DNA from: Lunularia cruciata | Lineage: Eukaryota > Streptophyta > Marchantiopsida > Lunulariales > Lunulariaceae | Reading direction: 5' to 3' | Length of the DNA stretch: 64,000 bases | Assembly: GCA_948567375.1 (NCBI GenBank) | Contig: OX419759.1 | Coordinates: forward strand, 59,001,493-59,065,492 | In this document: piece by piece, positions 50,174 through 61,895 of the stretch | Layout of the letters: every line of letters starts with the position of its first letter | How positions within the stretch are numbered: position 1 is the stretch's first letter | Position numbers and translations under genes: made by a program | The notes under the pieces: model-generated | What the model saw: only the letters and a program-made list of their open reading frames with translations | Told to the model about the DNA's origin: nothing | Databases searched by the model: none

Positions 50174-53100
50174 ATAGAGTCTGAATGAGAAATCTGCCCT
50201 ACCGCACCTAAGATGTCCAAGCTATGCAAGTCGTACGGTCTACACACAACTAGAGCATCCGAAGAAACATCAACTAATGTGATTGCTCTCCTATGGATTG
50301 CACCAGCCATTGCCCTCTATAGAGCAATGGACACACACTGTCTAAAATATGTTACAAAGTATGAGAGTGAGAGTGGTACCCCCTACCGCCTAACATGATA
50401 AGCTCTCGTGCACTCCCTGAAAAATGTGTCAAACGCCGTGTCCATTGCTTCATATAACTCCAAGGGTAGAGGAACAAAGAGGTGACCTTGCTACATGCCC
50501 CTATACTTGGAGACCTTACGACTCGCCGCCCATCCAAGGAGATGGGTAATCACTCCCTCCAAAATTGTATCCCGCGTAGGGTCCGTAACCACAACATCTA
50601 CTACTGTCATCTCGGACCAAGTATAAGTCTGCCCTGACACGTGTTGTTGGCAAAGCATACGAAATGCTCCCTCCAAGCCAAGTATCCACTCTCTCGTACT
50701 ATAGCAAACACTATGTCCCTAATAACATCATGGGTAGCTATCCTCCGTCCTCCAAAAGGACACCGTGTCATGTGGACAGCTGCTACATCTAGTGTAGAAC
50801 TACACTCACAAGTGAGTAATGAAGATGTAGATGGATGGACCAACTTAGGCAAAACCTCATCATTGTAGAGAAAGTAGCTGGTGCAAGTCAGAATGCCCTA
50901 ATGCACAATCGACCTAGGATCCAAGAGCTTGCACCTTTGCCGGATCAAGAGGGAAGATGTGCTCTAGTAGCCTAAGGAATGGATGAGTCAACTTAGAGAG
51001 AATGTAGTGTATGCCCACATTGTCACTCCATCAATGAAGATTGTAAACCTCTAGTCCAATCTAACGATTGTGATGCAAAAGGTGGAAAATCCTCTTGTGC
51101 CCATGGGGATAGACTATCTCTCATCTACCGCAATAACATCTAGAGAGAAAAGGATCCTTCCTCCACCTCTATCACATAAATCTCCAAAACTGGCCTATCA
51201 ACAACCACAAAACAAGAGGAAGTACGGGTGCCAAGAGAGCCCAACTACCCAAAAACACTATAGGTGCCGTCTCCTCTATAGATAGTAAGCCAACTCCTCC
51301 ATATGAGATTGGCAGAGCCATATGTCCATGTGCCAAATACCTTGTCACACACTTAAATGTCCCTGGTCCAATAACATCACCAAAGACTTCCATAATCCTC
51401 CTATCAAATGCTCTCAAATGTGATAGGAAGAATGGTGAGAGGGGAACTATACGGATGAGGTAGGATGGTTGAAGAGAAATACTTGAGGAGAGTATACCAA
51501 ATGCCACCCATGGATCTCTTAGTAATGGAAGGTTATCCACATGGAGAGTATCCTCTACAAGGGCAACTTCTAAGAAGCATGTGACAAAGTCTTCCAATCC
51601 TATTGGCACTCCAAGAACACAAAGTCCATCTATGGATGTGATATACCCCTCTAGAAGCTCAAGGTGAGTAGGGATACATAAAAAGGACCATGCAATGCAC
51701 TTTGACACCTTGACTCTCAAGCCTACTAGATGTAGCTCAATAGTCAAGTAGTCAAAGGCCTGCCTAATCTGATCTACAAGGCCTACAATGTATGTATCAT
51801 CTGCCAAGGAGTGAAATACACAACTTGGCATGGCCAAAGTAGTAGATAGGAGAGCTCTAAAGTGAGCCATGGCAAATAAGTGTCCTCTCAAAGGATCTCC
51901 CTAATGTGTACCAACAGCTAACTCCAAGACGGTGACTCTCTCTTGTGAACTACCATGTTGGTAGTAAAAGGAAGCAAGAGAACCATACAAAGACCACAGA
52001 AAAGGAATGAGATTCACCAAGGATCCACTAGCCTCCCTAAGCTCTCTAAAGATGGATACCCGTGAGACGCTATTAAAAGCATTCTCAACATCCACCTATA
52101 GGATGACCCACTCTTGATGGATATCTAGGAATGCCCTGATGCCTAGAGATATAACCTCACATTCTCCAAGTGTAGCAATTCCAAATTGATGTGGATTGAG
52201 GTGTTATCAAAAGTGAGAACGATGCTAAAGGACAATGGTATGATTGACCAAATGAAAAAATATCTCTCCAATAGAGATTGGTCTAATGCCCCTATGTCCT
52301 TCTCCATCATGAGAAGTCAACTAGCATCTAACACCCAACTAACAAACATAGGAATGTCTCCTCTTGCTACTATTGTAGCCACCTGAAACAACTTGGTAAA
52401 AACCACTAAAAGGATCATTTGCTTGAAAGGAATCTCTAAGGTGCTCATAAACCATCCTTGACAAGCCTCTTGAGGAAAGGCGAGGGGTATTACACAATGC
52501 TTGTGCAAACAATAACCTATCAAGACATAAAGGTTGCTTAGGCTGATAATCTAAGACCTCTAGTGATAGTCCCTCTATTACTATAGGATGTAGTGAGTGT
52601 ATGGAAGAGATAGTCTCATCAATAAGACTTGCCATAGACAAAGGATGTAGCGCTTGTGCTGCTCTACTAAACTCTCCCACTTGACCCAATGTCCTACATC
52701 ATCATAATCTAGTTGACTCTATGGTATCCTATAGTGATGCCCATCTCCTAAATCATGTAGCCCTAACATACTCTTCCTGAAGGGCTGCCAAATCTCCTAC
52801 TCAAAATTGATGAAATCTAACAACCACCTCTCTATGCCCCAGACGTCCCCCTCTAGCATAATGAAGACACCATCGAAGGAGTAAGAGGAATAGGAACCAT
52901 GCTAACTTGTCCAAGGGATCACATGCCAAACAATCAAGTGGTAGGCAAAAAGCCTATCTAACCTCATCATGGATTGTGCAGGGTAGCCTATGGAATAGAC
53001 ATGGACATGGAAAACTAGTCTCAAATAACCCCAAAATGCAACCCGCATGAGAAGCTAACCACTCTCACAACTCAATTGGTATCCCTGGAACAATCAATGA

Positions 53101-53310
53101 AGGGATAGAAGAAGCGTGTGTAATCCCGAGTGTCATTGCTGTCAATGTGGTTGCTTGTCTCACATGATTATCCCAAGTGGTCCAATCATATTCCTTATGC
53201 ATCCTTCCCACATGGATCTTTACCCCTTACAAGGTAAAGCGTTGGTGACATACCGGGCATAGTGTATCTCGAGCCGCTCTAGGCAACCCCACATGAGAAG
53301 GTGTAGCCAT
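50164..53310 (-). pseudogene. Single ORF of RLE element copy 2: C2H2 finger, RT, restriction-like endonuclease
   Basis: In order on the minus strand: a C2H2 zinc finger, CPVCHQRFT...KIHVGRMH (about 53,260-53,190); an N-terminal region with GEFSRAAQALHPLSMAS (about 52,680); a fingers-like block EHLRDSFQA (about 52,450); the RT palm with VDVENAFNSVSR (about 52,090), GTH(stop)GDPLRGHLFAM (about 51,905) and HSLADDTYIVG (about 51,800, the catalytic Asp pair), plus GLRVKVSKC. Then a C-x-C...H...C zinc motif (50,810-50,758), THDVIRD (R-H-D position), ADLYL with DVVVTDP (PD-(D/E) core), and KVSKYRG (K..KY). These endonuclease boxes match the restriction-like endonuclease of the R2/NeSL/CRE group rather than the APE type of plant L1. 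Stops sit inside the zinc finger and at the Q of QGD. About 1,048 codons if closed up. Confidence 0.78.
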
Positions 53311-53340
53311 GGCTAGCACAAGAATAATGATAGTAACACA

Positions 53341-54261
53341 TGATGCTCCTCTCTATATCTTCCCATATCTGCAAAACCACAACCCCTCACGCCCCAACTC
53401 ACATAAGAAAACAATCTCTCCAAACCTTAAAATCTATAAACTCTCATAACTTTCAATTTCCATCTCCAAAATTTTCAAACTAAATTCTCATGGAACTTAA
53501 TCATGAAAACCAAGAGATTAGAAATGAAAATTCCAGAGCCATCACTCTCAATGTGTAATGATCACTCTCAACTCTAAAAAAGTTGAAAATCCTCATAACT
53601 TTCTACTCAATTCTCCATAGTCTTCAATCTAGGTACCAATGGAACCAAAATTCAAAAATAAAGAGAATTGACTATTCACTCGGTTGCTATATGCTACATA
53701 GTCCTCATGAATTATAGATATTTCCTCTCACATTTCTCCCTCTCCTCTCCCATCTCCACACTCTTCTACACGCAAACTTCCTATCAAACAAGAGATTGGT
53801 TATCCCAAACCATTATAAATAGTGGATTGTGAAAATGATCCATTTCCCTACATTGTGATGATGGTCTAATAATTCATACCAGTGGGAATTGGCTTGTTCA
53901 TTAACAAAGAAAGGTGTGAGTATGGGGTATAGAAATAGGTTGTTTTAACAAGGGAGAATTGATTTACAATCCAGTATACTATAAATCATAATCAGAGTTC
54001 ATAACCAATAAAAAAATGGACAATTTCAATCTTAGAACAACACAAAAGCAAATATGGTTGCCATCCATTCAATAACATTGTTAGTCTCCACAAACATCCT
54101 TGGGAAAAAAGAACTAGAGTTATCAATATAGAAGTGATCTTGGTTTTGAATTGAATGCTCATTCAAATATGTTCTTTCTTCTACTTGAGAGGGAAGTGCA
54201 ATGGCAAAGAGAAATGAGAGAAAATATATTATCAAGTTTTGGGGAGTTCACTTTGATCATT
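53341..54261. other. Spacer between two divergent RLE copies; no gene recognised
   Basis: About 0.9 kb, AT-rich, between the 5' ends of copies 2 and 3. A hydrophobic minus-strand frame at 54,032-54,235 has no recognisable domain. Confidence 0.45.
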
Positions 54262-55600
54262 ATGTGATGGTATATGATCATTATTCTTGTGCTAACCATG
54301 ATTACACTTTACCATGGTGGCCACCTAGAGCTGCTCGAGATACACCATGCTCCATGTATCATTGATGCTTTACCACGCAAGAGATAAAGACCCATGTGAG
54401 AAGGATACACAAGGACTATGAATGGACCTCTTGGAATGCTCATGTGACGTAAACAACCACATCAACTATGATGAAAATTGGGATTACATGCTTCCTCTAT
54501 CCTTTTATTGACCATTCCAGGGATACCAATCAAGCCATGGGAGTGGTTAGCATCTCAATGGTATCTTGGGGTAATTTGAGACTAGTTTTCCATGTCCACA
54601 TCTATTCAATAATTTACCACTTACATTCCATGATGAGGCTAGATAGGCATTTTTCCTACCACTTGATTGTTTGGCATGTGATCCCTTGGATGAGTTAGCA
54701 TGGTTCCTATTCCTCTTACTCCCTTGATAGTGCCTTTGTTATGCTAGAGGGGGACATGCGGCACATAAAGAGGTGGTTGCTAGATTTTTGCAATTCCGAG
54801 CGGGGGATTGGGCTGCCCTCCAAGAGAAGTTAGTTAGGGCTGCACGTTATAGGAGACAAGTTCTGCCACAAGATACCATAGAGTCCAACCAATTATGATG
54901 GTGTAGGACATTGGGTCAAGCAGGAGAGTTTAGTAGAGCAGCACAAGCGCTACACCCTTTATCTATGGCTAGTCCCATTGATGAGACTTTCTCTTCCCTA
55001 CGCTCACTACATCCTATGGTAGGAGATGGAGTACCATTAAAGATATTACATTATCAACCTAAGCAACTTTTATGTATTGATAGGTCACTTTTTGCATAGG
55101 CATTGTGCATTGCTCCTCTCTTCTCCTCTCCTCAAGAGTCTTGTTAGGGATGGTATATGAGCATCTCAGAGATTTCTTTTTGGTAGATGATCCTTGTAGT
55201 GGATTTACCAAGCTATTTCAAGTGGTTATAGTAGTAACAAGGGGAGATATTCTTATGTCAATTAGTCAAGTGTTAGGTGCTAGTCTACTTCTCACAATGG
55301 AGAAGGACACAAGGGGCATTAGACTGATTGCTATTGGAGAGATCTTTTTGCATTTGGTTAGCCACACCATTGTCCTTCGATATCAATCTCACTTCTAAGA
55401 GCACCTCATTCCACATCAATTTGGAGTAGCAACACCTAGAGGTTGTGACAATATATCTCTAGGTATCAAGGCACTCCTAGATATCCATCTAGAGTGGATC
55501 ATCCTACAGGTGGATCTTGAAAATGCTTTTAATAGCATCTCTTTGGCATCCATCTTTAAAGAGCTTAGGGAGGCAAGTGGATCCTTGGCAAGTCTTATGT
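54262..55600 (+). pseudogene. RLE-type non-LTR retrotransposon, copy 3 (5' part: leader, zinc finger, RT start)
   Basis: The plus strand shares the leader (GATCATTATTCTTGTGCTAACC) and the N-terminus with copy 2. RAARDTPCSMYH(stop)CFTTQEIKTHVRRIHKDYEW is the zinc finger with its second Cys read as Tyr. Next is GQAGEFSRAAQALHPLSMAS (54,917 on), then YEHLRDFFLVDD, TRGDILMSISQVLGASLLL, RLIAIGEIFLHLV, IPHQFGVATPRGCDNISLGIKA and VDLENAFNSISLASIFKELREASGSLASL. The element stops at about 55,600, before the RT catalytic Asp pair, and runs into unrelated AT-rich DNA. It thus lacks its 3' half, which is unusual for a non-LTR element (normally the 5' end is lost) and points to a later deletion or rearrangement. 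Confidence 0.8.
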
Positions 55601-56535
55601 TTTATGTGTAAAAAAGAAAATGTAAAAAGGTGATGGATATGTGATCATCATCCCATATATAACACTAAATGAATAAAATTACTACTGTTTGTTGTTGGCC
55701 ATATCATCCTCTAGAATATTTGGAAGATGTGCATTAGGTGCATCTAGAGCATGCTAGTGCTACCTCAATGCAAGATCTATACACTTTGTGAGGTACCAAG
55801 TAGGATGTGATAGCTTAGTGTTGACATAATTACAGTATAATCAATAAGAATAGGTGGTTCACACAAGGATAAGTTGAAAATGACTAAGAATGAAGGAAAG
55901 TGTCACAATGTCACAATTCATTTTTTATTTCTTATGAAATTCTTGGGTAAGAACCATGCACATAAGAAGGTAGTGTCACCGATTGTAGCACATTACAACA
56001 AAAAGAAAACAACAGAATCAATTTCATTCGAAGTTCTAACCGAGATTGTTCCTAAAGGTGATTGCTTGCTTCACTCCAAGTGCCACTCCATTCCAAAGTC
56101 ATTCCCATTTCAAGTTCATTCCATCCTTCTTTTAAGGCATAACTTATAGGGCACACTCCATGTTGGCCAAATGTCTAAGTTTTTTGATCTTATGGTACTG
56201 CCCATGTGGTGACCTTCCCAATCCACTCTTAGTACAAGCTCTTTCCTTTTGATCCTTCAGTGCACACTCTAATCAAAGACAAGTACCTGGTTGGTATTGA
56301 GCATTTGAGAGTTACTGCAAAATTACTCACCTCCACTCTTGCTTAGACACATTGAAAATACATAAAATGGAAGGACAAAAGACTTGAAAATAATTTAGAG
56401 TACTCTTTATTGGTAATCAAAGTATGAAGAGATACAAGGGGCTTTGGTCCTCAGCCTTAAGTGCCTTTTTGGCTATGAGCCAAAGGGATCAAGATCCCAA
56501 GTGGGTCTATTGAAAATCCTAATCTATATTGTACA
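55601..56535. other. No gene recognised
   Basis: 0.9 kb. A plus-strand frame at 55,874-56,149 is open over 91 codons but has no recognisable domain. Confidence 0.4.
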
Positions 56536-56823
56536 TGTAATACCAAGAGCTAGCCATATGATCTAGATGTGAAATTCAGTTTGGTAACATCTGGAATGAT
56601 GTTATACATGATGGTCAAAATAGATAAGATAGAAGTATCACCAAAAGAGTACTTCTACTAATAGTGCAGAAACCGAAATAGAATAGCCAATAGCTAGACA
56701 TATGATTTAAAGGCATGGTGACACTTCTATCTAATCTACTTAGATCACCATATATAACATCCCTTTAGATATTATTAAGCAAATTTTCACATCTAGATAA
56801 TATATCTAGCTATTGGTATCACA
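56536..56823. repeat. Inverted pair of chromovirus LTR starts
   Basis: 56,536-56,692 is the first ~157 bp of the B/D-type LTR in plus orientation (TGTAATACCAAGAGCTAGCC...). A second short plus start (CAATAGCTAGACATATGATTTAAAGGC) follows at 56,690-56,718. 56,720-56,823 is an LTR start in minus orientation, ending TATTGGTATCACA. The minus one is probably the beginning of the 3' LTR of the minus-strand chromovirus remnant to its right; the plus one is a separate fragment. Confidence 0.75.
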
Positions 56824-56839
56824 AACCTTCGTTTAAGAT

Positions 56840-58080
56840 GCAATTATGAAGTTGTTGCTTAAATGATTGCACTAATACCAATGCATGGGTCAAATTAGTT
56901 TTGGTTCCCATGTTGCCTCATATAATAGGTAACCTTTTCAATGTATGAGATATTCTACACGTGGATGGTGGGTACCATGGATGCATTTATGGAAAATGTG
57001 TTCAACTTTGTATTCCTTTGTGCCATCAATGAGTGTTGGACAAGACAAGGTCTAACTTCTTCTATGGAAGGAAAGTGGGGTGGTTCGGGTGCATATCTAC
57101 ATAGTAAGAAAACATGGATTATTAGATGGATCTTCATGTGTGGTGGTAGCTTGAGGTGATAGGCTATTGTGCCATTTTGATGGAGGATGGGAAAAGGCAC
57201 AAAAACCAAGTCTGAGCTTACAAGGGCAACTAATGTGAGGTTAGTTGTGGATAGCCAGACTTGATTCCCAAATGCTAAACTCCAACTCTCTATGATGTGC
57301 ATGTGCATATTTTTTCTATCAAGTTTGGGCAATCTATAACTTTTGCTTGACATTCTTCACACCATGTTGGATTCTAGAAAAAAAATTGTTCACAATATCA
57401 AATTTTGTAGCAATTTGGTGGATCTTTACCAAGCTTGAAGGTATGAAAGGGTGTTCTTTATACATGAGGAAGAATAGTGTGATTTGTGTAGATGCATTCA
57501 TTGAATTTTTGTAAGCAAATTCCACCAATGGAAGTAAGATGTCCTACCTTTCTTGCTCTTCTAAGGTGAAGCCCCCAAGCATGTCCTCTATAGTGTGAAG
57601 CCCGCTCTATTTCTCCATTATTTTATGGATGGTAGGTCATGGACATAGTAAGTTTAGTTTTGAAGATGCCAAAGAGTGTTCTCCAGAACAAACTAGTAAA
57701 TTGAGTGCCTTGATCTATGATGAGTACTCGAGACAGGCCATGGTGAGAAACAACTATAGCTAAGTATAATTGAGCTAATTGTGGAGCAATCATGTCCTTG
57801 GTTGTAGGACATACATGAATCATTTTGCTGAGTCAGTCTACAAAGACTACAATGAAGTCAAACCATGAGGTGGTCTTTGGGTAATTCACAAACCAGATCC
57901 GTGCTAACTTGCTCCCAACATTGTGTACAAGTAAGAGGAAGGGGGGGGGGGGCATCCTATGGGAGCTTGATTAGAGGTTTTATTTTGTTGACAAAGTAGG
58001 CAGCTTTGAACATAATCCATCTTGGGTCCAAGCAAACTAACTTTGGCATTGAAAATGTCATGAAAAATAAAACATGGATG
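56840..58080 (-). pseudogene. Chromovirus C remnant (integrase and decayed chromodomain)
   Basis: Minus strand, same family as B and D. LCQQNKTSNQAPIG-like zinc-binding end (about 57,970, broken by a run of 12 G at 57,941-57,952); MIHVCPTTKDMIAPQLAQLYLAIVVSHHGLSRVLIIDQGTQFTSLFW (57,823-57,680); AYKNSMNASTQITLFFLMYKEHPFIP (57,528 on); QVWLSTTNLTL, LPPHMKIHLIIHVFLLCRYAP; and a chromodomain (about 57,040-56,900) reading VEYLIH(stop)KGYLLYEATWEP. Here the integrase codon that is TGA in B and D is still CGA (Arg). Several frame changes; inactive. Confidence 0.8.
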
Positions 58081-58121
58081 GGGAATACCTCTCTATTGGT
58101 TCCCACAATCAGTAGATCTCC

Positions 58122-60159
58122 TCAAATTAATTCTAGGTTGACTGGATTTAGTATAAACTCTTTGGTTTTTACCAAGCTTCTATTTCCTACAACATCATTC
58201 TTTAAAATATCTTTCAACACTACTTCTTGATGAAATGCTTGTTCTTCTATAACCTTAGAACGTGATCCAAGCTTATCTTTGTCCATAAAATTCTCATGAA
58301 AAATAACATCTCTACTTCTGAGCACTTTTCTATGATCTTCATCCCAAAGACAATAATCCATATTATTTGAGTTGTATCCAATAAAGAAAAAATTATTGAT
58401 TTGGAATCAAGCTTGTTCCTATCATTATCTTGAATCCTTGCATATGAGACACATCCAAAGGTTCTCAAGTGTGAGAGATTCACCTTCTTTTTTTACCATT
58501 CCTCTTCAAGGATCTTAAATCCCAAAGAGATTGAAGGTCCTTGATTTATGAGATATGCATCTATGTTGATTGCATCTAACCATTATGTTTTTGATCATGC
58601 ATCTAGCTTTCTCATCAAGAGTTCTATTCAAGTGTTCAACTACACCATTTTTTTGTGGTCTCTCAAGGATAGTTTTGATCATTTTGATCCCAATCTTTGA
58701 AGAATACTCTTTAAAATCATTTCCACTACACACATCTATATGTATCAACTCTTGTTTTCCTGCTATTGGTGCTCTTATAGCCTTAATGAAGGTATTTAGC
58801 TTTTGCTTTCCCAAGATAAATGGTTCACAAAAGCCAAGTTTAACCATCTTCAACTTGGGATCTTGCCATTGGCAACTAATTGCTTCATACTCTTCTCACT
58901 CATATGACCAAGTCTTTGGTGCCATAAGATCAAAAGGATAGATTGCATATGTGACTATTATCAAATGGTGTGATTTTCCGGTAACATACAAGCTTCCAAC
59001 CTTTGGTCCTTATGCCAAAATCAGCTTTCCCAGAGTAACCTTCCATTGACCACTTTCAAAGGATTTTTGATATCCTTCATCATTTAGCTGACCTATGGAA
59101 ATCAAAATTGTCTTCAATCCAAGGAGATACCTAACATCTATCATAGTCATATTAATCCTTGAGAGGTTGTTAAGTTCACATTGCCTTTTCCTTTGATAAA
59201 ACATGTTTATTTTTAGAGAGGTGAACTGTTCCAAGGTTTCCTAAGACAAAGTTGTGCATCAACTCTTTACATGGCATAGAGCAAAATTATGCATCATAAT
59301 CTATAAACCAAGATTCTATGGGACACTCAACATAACAAACAAGTGCATCTTTTTGTTTTGTTGCTATGTTCACACAAAGTTCTCCTCCTTCTTTGGACTG
59401 ATTCTTTAAGTGACCAGGCTTATTGCAATTCTAGCACACAACTTCTTTATGTACTTCCTTATCGCTTGATGACTCACTTTTTTGACTTTGATCTACATTT
59501 CTTTGACTTTGACCTTGTTGAGGTCTTTTGCCTCTACTCTCAACAAATAGCAACACATGATGATTCTCAAGAATTGTGTTTATGGATATCTTCATTGAGA
59601 ATCAGTCTCATATACTCTCAAACTTGAGGTCTCTTGATCTTGAAGAAGTACTCACTATTGTGAGTGTTGCTCCTTGGTTATCAAGTAATGATGATAATAG
59701 CAACAATGCTTGAACTTCATCATCAAAGTTCATCTTCATAGATTCTAGTCTTGAAATGATTGAATTGAAATCATTTATCTAATATTGAATTGATGCACCT
59801 TCTTTCATCCTTGTGTTGACTAATTGGCAAATTAAGAATAACTTGTTTGAGGCTAAAGATTTTCCATACATATTTGATAAGGCCTTAATCAACTCGTGAG
59901 TGATCTTCTCATGGACAATGTTGTACACAACATTTCTTGCCAATGTCAATCTGACCACACCCAAGGCTTGTCAATCTAAAAGCTCCCACTCAACTTCTTT
60001 GATCTTTTTTTTTGGCTTTTTTGCTTCAAGAAGTAGGTGCAACTTCTCTTGATACCAATACTCCTCACTTTTCATTTTCCAAAATCCAAAATCCTTGCTA
60101 TTGAACTTGTCAATTTTGACTTTCTCATCTACTACTATCATTTCTCTCTCTCTCCCCAA
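58122..60159 (-). pseudogene. Ty1/copia remnant (gag, zinc knuckle, GAG-pre-integrase, integrase)
   Basis: Minus strand. Gag starts at about 60,159 (KFNSKDFGFWKMKSEEYWYQ) and continues LDRQALGVVRLTLARNVVYNI and IKALSNMYGKSLASNKLFLICQLVNTRMKEG (59,964-59,779). A zinc knuckle near 59,425 reads C(stop)NCNKPGHLKN. The GAG-pre-integrase region (59,234-59,010) has VRYLLGLKTILISIGQLNDEGY and GQWKVTLGKLILA. The integrase (58,853-58,515) has LGKQKLNTF, ELIHIDVCSG, then an internal deletion to GIKMIKTILERPQKNGVVEHLNRTLDEKARCM. Downstream, HLRTFGCVSYARIQDNDRNKLDSKS and SRDVIFHENF are the usual post-integrase copia segment. RT and RNase H are absent and no LTR was found. Frames shift and stops occur. Confidence 0.85.
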
Positions 60160-60489
60160 AAATAACCAAACCCTTTAATACCGCTTGTTGGGAGAAATTG
60201 CACTTGGATTGGATTTGAGAATGCAACTAGAATACCAATCTAGCTATCCTATGGAGAAAAATTCATTCATCAATCTGGTCAAGAAAAGAATGCATAAAAA
60301 TTACACCAAATATCATGTGGTGTGGCAAATGTCTGCTTATGTCCACAATTGCACATGATTTTTATTCACTTGTGAACTATAGATCAAGAAGTGTCAAACA
60401 AGAACAACTGAAGTTCAAACTTACCATTGACAAATAAAATAAATAAATAAATATGCACATGTCCTTATCTAATTTTGGAATGTGTGATG

Positions 60490-60975
60490 CAAATTGATCC
60501 CCTATCTAACCCTAGATTGTTTGGTACTAATTGAGAAATGTCACCTCACAAAGTTTTGCAAGTGTGAGCCATTCCCATTGCTTATTGTAGTGTGCATTCT
60601 TGTAGTCATAAAATCTTCTTGTATTCTCACAACCTTCCTGCACGTCCTGCAGCCATGCCCACAATCTCATAGTTCCACAAGTCCTACACTTAAATCCCAT
60701 AGTGCATATAGGACACATTTATCTTGAACTTCAAGTGGATGTAACTTCTTTTCTAGTTCTTCTTTTACCATGATCTTGGTGTCTATGGAAATCCCTTGAG
60801 AAGGTCCTTCCAACAAGATAATGCACGCTTCATTTTCATATGTATTCACAAAAAAATCAGTCCCAATGTAAACTGTCTTTCTTTGCACTCCCATCATTGG
60901 AATCACGTAGTTGAAGATATTTCTTGCACTGACATTTGAACATTCTGATAGAGCATTCCTATATATAATCAAACT
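60490..60975 (-). other. Unidentified minus-strand reading frame
   Basis: A 101-codon frame (60,667-60,972) overlaps a second open frame (60,527-60,718). It contains FFVNTYENEACIILLEGPSQGISIDTK, KEELEKKLHPLEVQDKCVLYA and then, in the second frame, CRTCGTMRLWAWLQDVQEGC. The regular composition and possible Cys pairs look more like a former coding sequence than chance. I do not recognise the family. It lies just upstream of the copia gag in the same orientation, but nothing ties it to that element. Confidence 0.3.
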
Positions 60976-61511
60976 TCACACTTAACACAAAGCTCATCTT
61001 GAAATGCCCCCCAATCTAGATGCCCAAGTTGCTTTTGAAAATACCACAACTCTATTGCAATTGCTGATAGCATAAGCTCTACTCAATCATAGTCCTTGTT
61101 AGCATCAAACAACTTTGTGATCACATGGAGAATGGTATGCCCATGTATAACCTTTGGTCTTCTAGTAGGGATAACAAGCAAATATTTCTAGAGAAATGGT
61201 CTCTATGTTGGGTAGATGCACTAATAGGTGAGATGTCTCTTTGCTATAAAGTCTCAAACCAAGAACCACTCCTACATCAACTTGTGTGGAACATATCTCC
61301 TCTTTTGGTGTGGTATATGTGTGTAAAGCAAAAGCATGTCAAATTCCATCAAGAGTGAGTGTGAAAGGCTTATTGTATACTAGGCCTATGTTGGTAACCT
61401 GATCCCAACTACGTGAAAACTCTATACATAGAACAACGTAAAACATAGTAGCTAAGAAACAACATGTACATGGATTTAAAAAAGAAATAAAAGATAGATT
61501 ATTATAGATTA
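60976..61511. other. No gene recognised
   Basis: About 0.5 kb. A 77-codon plus-strand frame (61,125-61,358) has no recognisable domain. Confidence 0.4.
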
Positions 61512-61628
61512 TTTCACTAGTAAATAGATTGCAAAAAAATAGTGAAATATGGATTACTTGCAAAATATTATTTCACTAGTAAATAGATTGGAAAAAATAG
61601 TGAAATATGGATTACTTGCAATGACCAT
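61512..61628 (+). repeat. Tandem duplication, 59-bp unit, two copies
   Basis: TTTCACTAGTAAATAGATTG...GAAATATGGATTACTTGCAA is repeated head to tail with one or two differences. Confidence 0.85.
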
Positions 61629-61639
61629 GGTCCCTCTCA

Positions 61640-61890
61640 CAAAAATATGGATTTGCATGCAAAAAAGGTAGCTTTGTATACCAGGCCAATGGACTCACTA
61701 GCGCAAAAGATGGATCCACTTGCTAAAAGTAGATTTGCTTGCAAACAAGGTGGATGTGCTTGCTAAAAATGTGGACTAGCTCACTAAACAAATGGATTCA
61801 CTCACAAACATTTGGATTTGCATGATAAAAAGATGAATTTGCTTATGGAGAAGGTTGATCCGCTCATCTAGGGTGGCTTTGCTTGTCTGT
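61640..61890 (+). repeat. Degenerate ~21-bp tandem array
   Basis: About ten imperfect units related to TGGATTTGCTTGCAAAAAAG (for example TGGATCCACTTGCTAAAAG, TGGATGTGCTTGCTAAAAATG, TGGATTCACTCACAAACAT). A further unit (TGGGTTTGCTTGCAAGG) follows the solo LTR at 62,470, so the LTR was inserted into the array. Confidence 0.7.
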
Positions 61891-61895
61891 ATGAG

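Larger units (their letters stand above)
50100..53340 (-). mobile_element. RLE-type non-LTR retrotransposon, copy 2, near full length
   Basis: The most complete copy, minus strand. From 53,340 downward: a short leader (CATTATTCTTGTGCTAGCC shared with copy 3), a coding region from the ATG at 53,310 to the TAG at 50,164-50,166, a hairpin at the stop, and a 3' tail to about 50,105. No LTRs and no long poly(A) are seen. It carries several stops and frame changes. It faces away from copy 3, whose leader begins about 0.95 kb away. Confidence 0.8.
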
